A stretch of DNA of 64,000 nucleotides from the NCBI RefSeq assembly GCF_014203795.1, contig NZ_JACHJU010000001.1:1488001-1552000 (forward strand), read 5' to 3'. Position numbers and translations under genes: made by a program. Shown here piece by piece: positions 57,410 through 64,000 of the stretch (position 1 is the stretch's first letter; every line of letters starts with the position of its first letter). The DNA is from Streptosporangium album (GTDB taxonomy: Bacteria; Actinomycetota; Actinomycetes; Streptosporangiales; Streptosporangiaceae). The notes under the pieces are model-generated. The model had not been told where the DNA came from and did not search any database. It saw nothing but the letters and a program-made list of their open reading frames with translations.

Positions 57410-59589
57410 TCGGACGAATCCCAATCCAGGACATCCAGCCCACGGTCGACTGCGGGCGCCGCCCCGCCAAGGCCGCCGCGGGCGAGACCTTCGAGATCTC
57501 CGCCACCGTGTTCCGGGAGGGACACGACGCGGTGGCCGCCGGAGCCGTTCTCATCGGTCCCGACGGCGTGCGCGGCCCGCTGCTGCGCATGCACGAGCTT
57601 GCCCCGGGCACCGACCGCTGGGGCGTCGAGGTGACGCTGCCCACCGAGGGCGACTGGCACTTCCGCGTCGAGGCGTGGAGCGACCCCATGGCCACCTGGC
57701 TCCACGACGCGGGCATCAAGATCCCACGTGACATGGACGCCGAGCTCATGTGCGAGGAGGGCGCCCGGCTCTTCGAACGCGCCGCCAGAGCCGTACGGCC
57801 CGCGGACTGCGGGAGTGTGGCCCGCAGGCCCGTCGCCAGGACCGGGGCCGCGGACGGCAAGGCGGTGAAGGGCAGGAGCGCGAAGGCGGCGAAGGCTCCG
57901 GGGAAGGCCGCCCGCGGCGTGACCCTGAGCGCCGAGACGGCGGTGCTGGAGGCGGCCGCGGACGTTCACGTCTGCGGGCACCGGGCCGCGTTCCTGGCGG
58001 TGGCGGCCAAGCTGCGCGACGGGGACCTCGACCCACGCGCCCGGTTCTCGGTGGCCCAGCTCCCGGACACGGCGGAGCTGCTGCGCGCGCACCCGCTCCG
58101 CGACCTGGTGACGAAATCGTCCAGGCGCACGGTCAGGGTCGACCGGCGCAGGGCGCTGTTCGGATCCTGGTACGAGTTCTTCCCGCGCTCCGAGGGGGCG
58201 ATCGTCGAACATGACACTGCCCCCAAGTCCGGAAATTTCACGACTGCCGCGAAGCGGCTGCCCGCGGTCGCCAAAATGGGCTTCGACGTCGTCTACCTGC
58301 CGCCGATCCACCCGATCGGACACAGCTTCCGCAAGGGCCGCAACAACACCCTGACGCCCGAGTCCTACGACCCCGGCTCTCCCTGGGCGATCGGCTCCGA
58401 GGAGGGCGGCCACGACGCCATCCACCCCGACCTCGGCACCTTCGAGGACTTCGACGCCTTCGTGGCCAGGACCCGCGAACTCGGCATGGAGGTCGCCCTC
58501 GACCTGGCCCTGCAGTGCGCGCCCGACCATCCGTGGGTCAAGGAGCACCCGGAGTGGTTCAACATCCGCGCCGACGGCTCCATCGCCTACGCGGAGAACC
58601 CGCCGAAGAAGTATCAGGACATCTACCCACTGAACTTCGACAAGGATCCGGAGGGCATCTACGCCGAGGTCAAGCGGGTGGTGCGGCTCTGGATGGACCA
58701 CGGCGTACGGATCTTCCGGGTGGACAACCCGCACACCAAACCGGTGGCCTTCTGGGAGCGGCTGCTGGCCGACATCAACTCCACCGACCCGGACGTGCTG
58801 TTCCTGGCCGAGGCCTTCACCCGCCCGGCGATGATGCAGGCGCTGGCCAGGGTCGGCTTCCACCAGTCCTACACTTACTTCACCTGGAAGAACTCCAGGC
58901 AGGAGGTCGAGGACTACCTCGGTGAACTCTCCGGCGAGACATCGCACTTCCTGCGGCCGAACGTATTCGTCAATACTCCGGACATTCTTCATGAATACCT
59001 ACAGCACGGGGGAGTCTCAGCATTTCGGATCAGAGCGGTCCTTGCGGCGATGGCGATGCCGACCTGGGGCGTATATGCCGGATACGAGCTTGCGGAGAAT
59101 GTTCCAGTTCGACCCGGTAGTGAAGAATACCTAGATAGCGAGAAATATCAGTATAAGCCTCGCGATTGGGCTGAGGCCGAACGTGAGGGCCTTAGCCTGG
59201 CTCCCTTCATCACGCAACTTAATTTGTTGCGAAGAGCACACCCGGCGCTCCAGGAACTGCGTAACCTACGGTTCCATAGCGTCGACCATCCGGATGTGGT
59301 CTGCTTCTCCAAGCGGCTGCCCGGCGCCCATGACACGGCCACACGACGGCACGGCCTGGGCGACGTGGTTCTGACGGTCGTGAATCTTGACCCACACAAC
59401 ACCCATGAGGCCACGGTGTCCCTGGACATGCCGGCCCTCGGTCTCGACTGGCGTGCCGAGTTCGTCGTTGACGACGAACTGTCGGGCGAGTCGTATCGCT
59501 GGCGGCAGGACAACTACGTGCGCCTCGATCCCCATATCCACCCAGCACACATCTTCACTTTGCGTGCCGCGACGGCGAACCAGCGGTGA
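57406..59589 (+). CDS. glgE: Alpha-1,4-glucan:maltose-1-phosphate maltosyltransferase
   Basis: The protein has 727 residues. N-terminal beta domain (IPIQDIQPTVDCGRRPAKA), a lysine/alanine-rich insert at about 145-175, then the GH13_3 barrel: PPIHPIGHSFRKGRNN, LDLALQCAPDHPW, IFRVDNPHTKP with the nucleophile Asp, and FLAEAFTRPAMM with the acid Glu. It polymerises maltose units from maltose 1-phosphate onto glucan. First of glgE-treS-pep2. Bases about 58960-59290 have much lower third-position GC than the rest of the gene (rare codons CTA, AGA, ATT, AAA, GTA). Confidence 0.95.
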   Translation: MIGRIPIQDIQPTVDCGRRPAKAAAGETFEISATVFREGHDAVAAGAVLIGPDGVRGPLLRMHELAPGTDRWGVEVTLPTEGDWHFRVEAWSDPMATWLHDAGIKIPRDMDAELMCEEGARLFERAARAVRPADCGSVARRPVARTGAADGKAVKGRSAKAAKAPGKAARGVTLSAETAVLEAAADVHVCGHRAAFLAVAAKLRDGDLDPRARFSVAQLPDTAELLRAHPLRDLVTKSSRRTVRVDRRRALFGSWYEFFPRSEGAIVEHDTAPKSGNFTTAAKRLPAVAKMGFDVVYLPPIHPIGHSFRKGRNNTLTPESYDPGSPWAIGSEEGGHDAIHPDLGTFEDFDAFVARTRELGMEVALDLALQCAPDHPWVKEHPEWFNIRADGSIAYAENPPKKYQDIYPLNFDKDPEGIYAEVKRVVRLWMDHGVRIFRVDNPHTKPVAFWERLLADINSTDPDVLFLAEAFTRPAMMQALARVGFHQSYTYFTWKNSRQEVEDYLGELSGETSHFLRPNVFVNTPDILHEYLQHGGVSAFRIRAVLAAMAMPTWGVYAGYELAENVPVRPGSEEYLDSEKYQYKPRDWAEAEREGLSLAPFITQLNLLRRAHPALQELRNLRFHSVDHPDVVCFSKRLPGAHDTATRRHGLGDVVLTVVNLDPHNTHEATVSLDMPALGLDWRAEFVVDDELSGESYRWRQDNYVRLDPHIHPAHIFTLRAATANQR
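58960..59290 (+). other. Low-GC mosaic segment inside glgE
   Basis: About half of the roughly 105 codons here end in A or T, compared with only a few percent just upstream. The reading frame and protein conservation are intact (GEVSAFRIRAV-like region to LRNLRFHS). It looks like a replaced segment from a lower-GC donor. Confidence 0.7.
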
Positions 59590-59634
59590 GCCGGCCGGGT
59601 GCGCGATACCGGCAGAACAGCGGGGAGTCCACTG

Positions 59635-61338
59635 GTGAGTCAGCTACCTGAGCCCATTCCGAACACCTTCGACGAGGAGAAGCCGCGCGACCCGTACTGG
59701 TTCAAGCGCGCCGTTTTCTACGAGGTGCTCATCCGGGGATTCGCCGATTCCAACGGGGACGGCACCGGAGACATCCGCGGTCTCATCAACCGGCTGGACT
59801 ATCTCCAGTGGCTGGGGGTGGACTGCCTCTGGCTGCTCCCCCTGTACGAATCCCCGCTCCGCGACGGCGGTTACGACATCGCGGACTTCATGAAAATCCT
59901 TCCCGAGTTCGGGGATCTCGGGGATTTCGTGAAATTGGTGGATGAAGCCCACAAGCGGGGCATGCGTGTCATCGCCGACCTGGTGATGAACCACACCAGC
60001 GACCAGCATCCCTGGTTCCAGGCCTCCCGCCACGACCCCGAGGGTCCGTTCGGCGATTTCTACGTCTGGAGCGACTCCGACGAGACGTACCAGGACGCCC
60101 GGGTCATCTTCATCGACACCGAGACGTCCAACTGGTCCCACGACCCGGTGCGGGGCCAGTACTACTGGCACAGGTTCTTCTCCCACCAGCCGGACCTCAA
60201 CTATGAGAACCCGGACGTCCAGGACGCGATGCTGGAGGTGCTGCGGTTCTGGCTGGACCTCGGCATCGACGGGTTCCGGATGGACGCCATCCCCTACCTG
60301 TTCGAGCAGGACGGCACCAACTGCGAGAACCTGCCCAGGACGCACGAATACCTCAAGCGGGTCAGGGCCGAGGTCGACCGCCTCTACCCCGACCGGGTGC
60401 TGCTGGCCGAGGCCAACCAGTGGCCCGCCGACGTCGTGGAGTATTTCGGCGACCCGGCGGCCGGCGGCGACGAGTGCCACATGGCGTTCCACTTCCCGCT
60501 GATGCCGCGCATCTTCATGGCCGTCAGGCGGGAGTCGCGCTACCCGATCTCGGAGATCATGGCCCAGACTCCGAAGATCCCCGAGAACTGCCAGTGGGGC
60601 ATCTTCCTGCGCAACCACGACGAGCTCACGCTCGAGATGGTGACCGACGACGAGCGCGACTACATGTACTCCGAGTACGCCAAGGACCCCCGGATGCGGG
60701 CCAACGTCGGCATCCGGCGGCGGCTGGCGCCGCTGCTGGAGAACGACCGCAACCAGATCGAGCTGTTCACCGCGCTGCTGCTCTCCCTGCCCGGTTCTCC
60801 CGTCCTCTACTACGGCGACGAGATCGGGATGGGCGACAACATCTGGCTGGGCGACCGCGACGGCGTCCGCACCCCGATGCAGTGGAGCCCCGACCGCAAC
60901 GCCGGGTTCTCCGACTGCGATCCCGGCCGGCTGTATCTCCCCGTCATCATGGACCCGATCTACGGCTACCAGGCGATCAACGTCGAGGCCCAGCAGAAGA
61001 GCTCCGGCTCGCTGCTGCACTGGACCAAGCGCATGATCGACATCCGCAAGCGGCATCCGGTCTTCGGCCTGGGGGCGTTCACCGAGCTGAACTCCTCCAA
61101 CCCGAGCGTCCTCGCCTACGTGCGTGAGCTGGGCGACGACCGCATCCTGTGCGTGAACAACCTCTCGCGGTTCCCGCAACCGGTGGAGCTCGACCTGCGC
61201 CGGTTCGAGGGCTCGGTGCCCGTCGAAACCATGGGTGGAGTTCCTTTCCCGCCGATTGGCGAACTTCCGTATCTTTTGACGCTTCCTGGGCATGGGTTCT
61301 ACTGGTTCACCCTGCCACCCGCAAACCAGGAGGCGTAA
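59635..61338 (+). CDS. treS: Trehalose synthase (maltose alpha-D-glucosyltransferase)
   Basis: The protein has 567 residues from the GTG with GGGGAG 7 bp upstream. GH13_16 barrel with [39 protein letters not shown] (nucleophile Asp), LLAEANQWP (acid Glu), [12 protein letters not shown], and [16 protein letters not shown]. It interconverts trehalose and maltose. It lies 45 bp after glgE; pep2 begins 4 bp after its stop. It feeds maltose to the maltokinase. Confidence 0.96.
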   Translation: MSQLPEPIPNTFDEEKPRDPYWFKRAVFYEVLIRGFADSNGDGTGDIRGLINRLDYLQWLGVDCLWLLPLYESPLRDGGYDIADFMKILPEFGDLGDFVKLVDEAHKRGMRVIADLVMNHTSDQHPWFQASRHDPEGPFGDFYVWSDSDETYQDARVIFIDTETSNWSHDPVRGQYYWHRFFSHQPDLNYENPDVQDAMLEVLRFWLDLGIDGFRMDAIPYLFEQDGTNCENLPRTHEYLKRVRAEVDRLYPDRVLLAEANQWPADVVEYFGDPAAGGDECHMAFHFPLMPRIFMAVRRESRYPISEIMAQTPKIPENCQWGIFLRNHDELTLEMVTDDERDYMYSEYAKDPRMRANVGIRRRLAPLLENDRNQIELFTALLLSLPGSPVLYYGDEIGMGDNIWLGDRDGVRTPMQWSPDRNAGFSDCDPGRLYLPVIMDPIYGYQAINVEAQQKSSGSLLHWTKRMIDIRKRHPVFGLGAFTELNSSNPSVLAYVRELGDDRILCVNNLSRFPQPVELDLRRFEGSVPVETMGGVPFPPIGELPYLLTLPGHGFYWFTLPPANQEA

Positions 61339-61342
61339 AGCC

Positions 61343-62656
61343 GTGTTGACGGAGCTCCTTACCGGCTGGATCACCCATCAGCGATGGTTCGCCGGTAAGG
61401 GGCGGCCGATAGACGAGCTCGTCGTCGACTCCGACGTCGAGCTCACCCACGGCCTCCGTCATCTGATCATCTCGGTCCGTCAGGCCGGGACACGCGACCG
61501 CTACCAGCTCCTGCTCGGCACCGGCGGAGACACCTCCGGCCGCTACAGCCACGCCCGGATCGGCGACGGCTGCTACGACGCCGCCTACGACCCCGACCTC
61601 ACCGCCACCCTGCTCACCGGTATGGCCGAGGGCCGCGACCTCGGCCCGCTGCGCTTCCGCCACCTGGAGGGGGTGGAGATCGACACCTCCCTGCGCAGCC
61701 TGGTGCTCGGCGCGGAGCAGTCCAACACCTCCCTGGTGTACGGCGAGACCTACATCTGCAAGATGTTCCGCCGCCTGATCCCCGGGCTCAACCCCGAGCT
61801 GGAGATCGTCACCGCCCTGGCCCGGAACGGCTCCCACCACATCGCGCAGCCGTACAGCTGGATCGAGGCCGAGCTCGACGGCGAGCCCACCACGCTGGCG
61901 ATGACCCAGGAGTTCCTCGCCACCGCCAACGACGGCTGGGCCCTGGCCCTGGCCAGCGTCCGCGACCTGTACGCCTCGCTCGACCCCTCGGCCTCCGACG
62001 CGGGCGGCGACTTCAGCTCCGAGGCCTACCGGCTCGGCGTGGCCACCGCCGAGGTCCACCACGAACTGGCCGCCGCGTTCCCCACCGACGTGATGGAGAC
62101 GCAGGAGGTCAAGCAGATGATCGAGGACCACCGCCGCCGCCTGGCCGGCGCGGTCCACGAGGTGCCCGAGCTCGCCGAGCACGCCCGGGTGGCCCAGGAG
62201 GCCTACCAGCGGGTCGCCGACGTGATCTCCGAGATCCCCGTCCAGCGCGTCCACGGCGACTACCACCTCGGCCAGGTGATGCGCACGACCGGCGACTGGG
62301 TCGTCCTGGACTTCGAGGGCGAGCCCGGCCAGCCCCTCGCCGAGCGCCGCGCCCTGTCCTCGCCGCTGCGGGACGTGGCCGGCATGCTGCGCTCGTTCGA
62401 CTACGCCGCCCGCCATCTGCTGGCCGGCCACCCCGACGCCGAGCAGTTGCGCCCCCGCGCCATCGAGTGGGCCGAGCTCAACCGTTCCTCCTTCCTGGCC
62501 GGCTACTCCGCCGGCGGCGGCCGCCTGCACGCCGAGGACGCCGTCCTGCTCCGCGCCCTGGAGCTGGTGAAGGCCGTCTACGAGGTCACCTACGAGGCCC
62601 GTAACCGCCCCACCTGGCTCCCCATCCCGCTGGCCGCCTTCCAGATGGGGCGCTAG
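61343..62656 (+). CDS. pep2: Maltokinase Pep2/Mak
   Basis: The protein has 437 residues, GTG start; AGGAGG lies inside the end of treS, 9 bp upstream. N-terminal WITHQRWFAGKGRPI, a VYGETYICKMFRRLIPGLNPELEI segment, and the aminoglycoside-kinase-like core HGDYHLGQVM with DFEGEP, the maltokinase signature. It phosphorylates maltose to maltose 1-phosphate for GlgE. The branching enzyme gene glgB, often next in line, is not here. Confidence 0.95.
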   Translation: MLTELLTGWITHQRWFAGKGRPIDELVVDSDVELTHGLRHLIISVRQAGTRDRYQLLLGTGGDTSGRYSHARIGDGCYDAAYDPDLTATLLTGMAEGRDLGPLRFRHLEGVEIDTSLRSLVLGAEQSNTSLVYGETYICKMFRRLIPGLNPELEIVTALARNGSHHIAQPYSWIEAELDGEPTTLAMTQEFLATANDGWALALASVRDLYASLDPSASDAGGDFSSEAYRLGVATAEVHHELAAAFPTDVMETQEVKQMIEDHRRRLAGAVHEVPELAEHARVAQEAYQRVADVISEIPVQRVHGDYHLGQVMRTTGDWVVLDFEGEPGQPLAERRALSSPLRDVAGMLRSFDYAARHLLAGHPDAEQLRPRAIEWAELNRSSFLAGYSAGGGRLHAEDAVLLRALELVKAVYEVTYEARNRPTWLPIPLAAFQMGR

Positions 62657-62890
62657 GCCTGCCGCCCGAGAACCGGGTGAGACACGCGGATCTCCGCGAT
62701 CGGCCGCCTCTCCGCGGCCCCGGCGACCCCGACCTGCATCAACCCGCCCGCTCTGTTCACCGGCCACGCCCAGTCCGGGTACGCGTTCGACGCGCTGGCC
62801 GGCACCGCGGACGTCCTCGGTGCCCCAGAGGGCATCGCGGTCCTGTGCCGCGGCACGGATCGCTGAGCAGGCGACGGAAGACGCCTCCCG

Positions 62891-63796
62891 TCAGTGTGCG
62901 CGGAGCGCCGCGATGAACCACTCGAACGCCGGGACGCGGGGCGGGAACGACGGCCGGCCGTTGATGACCCCCATCAGCTGCCAGTACCTCTCCACCTGCC
63001 GGTCGGTGAACGTCTCCAACTGGTCGGCCAGCCGTACGCGCTCCTCCGCGGGGGTGTCGGCGGCGACGATCCGGTCCAGGACGGCCCTGCCCTCGGCGGA
63101 GTCCGGGGCGATCCCCGCCGCCACCGCGCCGCCGGCGTGCTCCAGGACCGGCGCGGGGTCGTACGGCTGCGGCTGCTCGCCGGCCTCGGCCCCCGTCACC
63201 GCCATCTGCCGCACCCGCCGCCGGAACGACTCGTCGGCGACGAGCTCGGCGAGCTCCACCCAGGCGTCCACCTGCTCGGCGGTCGGATCGGCCGGCAGCT
63301 CCGCCGGCATCTGGCGCATCGCCCGCGCGATGCCGGCCCCCGGCGCGTCGGCGTCGAGATCGGCGAAGGCCTGGTCGACGAAGTCGTCGATGACGCGCTG
63401 CCGCTCCTGTGCGGACAGCAGGGAGAGCTTGTGCATGAGTCTCATCTCCTCGGTGGTGCTTCCTCGTTGGGCGACCGACCGCAGCACCGCCCGCCGTAGC
63501 TGGAGGACGCGGATCTCCGCGTCCAGGGCGTCGGCATGCGCCCTGGCGATGTCGGCGACGGTGCCCTGCCTGCGCAGGACCCGCCGGACCGTGTCCAGGT
63601 CCAGTCCCAGCTCGCGGAGTGTCCGCACCAGGTCCAGGCGCGCCACCGCCTCGGCGTCGTAGAGCCGGTAACCACCGGCCGAGCGGCGCGTCGGCGGAGC
63701 GACGCCGGCGTCGGACCAGAAACGGATGGTCCGCACCGGCAGGCCGGTACGGCGGGCGAGCTGTCCGATGGTGAACAGCTCGGTGCGGTCGTTCAC
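62891..63796 (-). CDS. MerR family transcriptional regulator
   Basis: The protein has 301 residues from a GTG giving MNDRTELFTIGQLARRTG. Winged helix with PVRTIRFWSDAGV and GYRLYDAEAVARLDLVRTLRELGLDL, followed by the helical dimerisation part and about 170 residues of a helical C-terminal domain rich in Asp/Glu and Arg (no cysteine-based metal site seen). Such large MerR proteins sense organic ligands. A palindrome lies upstream, and a divergent gene begins at 63957, its likely target. Confidence 0.9.
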   Translation of the reverse strand: MNDRTELFTIGQLARRTGLPVRTIRFWSDAGVAPPTRRSAGGYRLYDAEAVARLDLVRTLRELGLDLDTVRRVLRRQGTVADIARAHADALDAEIRVLQLRRAVLRSVAQRGSTTEEMRLMHKLSLLSAQERQRVIDDFVDQAFADLDADAPGAGIARAMRQMPAELPADPTAEQVDAWVELAELVADESFRRRVRQMAVTGAEAGEQPQPYDPAPVLEHAGGAVAAGIAPDSAEGRAVLDRIVAADTPAEERVRLADQLETFTDRQVERYWQLMGVINGRPSFPPRVPAFEWFIAALRAH

Positions 63797-63813
63797 GAGG
63801 CCAGCCTCAACCT

Positions 63814-63826
63814 TCCAGCCACTGGA
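63814..63826. promoter_or_regulatory. Palindrome upstream of the merR gene
   Basis: TCCAG-CCA-CTGGA, 18 bp before the regulator start, with weaker symmetry outside (CTTCCAG/CTGGAGA). It is a possible MerR operator between -35 and -10 elements I cannot define with confidence. Confidence 0.4.
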
Positions 63827-63956
63827 GACTCCACTCTTTTTCGCGCGGAGTTCAACTATCCAACGATTTCCCCATAGCGCCCGGCATCGGACAGGCCCGA
63901 GACTGGTCCCGTTGCGTACGACGGCAGCGGAGAAGGCCAGACGCGGCGGAGGCGGG

Positions 63957-64000
63957 ATGACGACCGAGCGCACCGGACCACCCAAGGCGGCACGGCGTCC
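63957..64000 (+). CDS. Start of a gene divergent from merR (cut by window end)
   Basis: ATG at 63957 is preceded by GGAGG with 4 bp spacing and reads MTTERTGPPKAARR to the window edge. Only 14 codons are visible, so the product cannot be named; transporters often stand opposite such regulators. Confidence 0.5.
   Translation, partial: MTTERTGPPKAARR

Noticed and set aside
62657..62890. Possible coding remnant after pep2 (plus-strand frame ending in ...VLCRGTDR)
   Set aside because: The frame looks protein-like for about 45 codons but has no start codon or ribosome binding site, and its antisense frame is also open. I see nothing certain in this 234-bp gap.
1..64000. Prophage, integrase, insertion sequence or tRNA-linked attachment site
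   Set aside because: No transposase, integrase, tRNA gene or flanking terminal repeats were seen, so nothing supports a mobile element despite the patchy base composition.

Overview
The window is high-GC, gene-dense DNA from a filamentous actinomycete. The GC-rich codon third positions, GTG and TTG starts, a type VII (ESX-like) secretion locus, four Ser/Thr kinase-type proteins, a domain resembling the Streptomyces spore-associated protein SapA, and the GlgE/TreS/Pep2 alpha-glucan pathway all fit the Streptosporangiales or Streptomycetales. A Streptosporangiaceae genus is my best guess, an inference rather than a demonstrated placement. No rRNA, tRNA, CRISPR array, transposase or integrase was seen.

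Layout. (1) 1-3267: two neighbouring genes whose 3' ends encode the same secreted four-cysteine SapA-like domain, identical over 298 bp of DNA. The complete one is a membrane-anchored pseudokinase. (2) 3365-29025: a large type VII secretion island. Its machinery is EccB, EccD and a fused three-ATPase EccC. Around these lie an EsxB/EsxA-like pair, larger WXG/PPE-like proteins with Gly/Pro-rich tails, three membrane proteins sharing a W-x7-EF-type core, three YbaB/EbfC-like proteins, GFG-motif proteins, a 1924-residue CpnT-like effector candidate with an internal duplication, and a WXG100-lytic transglycosylase fusion. No mycosin, EccE, EccA or EspG gene is present. (3) 29069-37245: housekeeping genes: an MBL-fold hydrolase, mnmA with a cysteine desulfurase, a TetR regulator with two MFS transporters, and etfBA. 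(4) 37589-42948: three receptor-type Ser/Thr kinases in tandem. (5) 43080-49664: a YbaK-type deacylase, a four-gene operon (coiled-coil protein, PP-loop ATPase, DppA-type D-aminopeptidase, FAD amine oxidase), an enoyl-CoA hydratase and a GT4 glycosyltransferase. (6) 49752-62656: a glucan-debranching-type glycosidase, an exported two-domain peptidoglycan hydrolase, and divergent glgP and glgE-treS-pep2. (7) 62891-64000: a MerR regulator and the first codons of a divergent gene.

How the genes work together. The ESX island encodes a membrane export core plus its probable cargo. The transglycosylase could open peptidoglycan, and the large CpnT-like protein looks like an autoprocessing effector. 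In region 6, TreS and Pep2 convert trehalose to maltose 1-phosphate, GlgE polymerises it into alpha-glucan, and GlgP plus the debranching-type enzyme degrade glucan. MnmA beside a cysteine desulfurase suggests a local sulfur-transfer pair for tRNA thiolation.

Most promising for new biology: the duplicated effector with two caspase/C80-like His-Cys dyads, the repeated accessory families of this ESX locus (YbaB-like, W-core membrane, GFG-type), the SapA-domain pseudokinase with DNA-level homogenisation, and a sharply lower-GC segment inside glgE.
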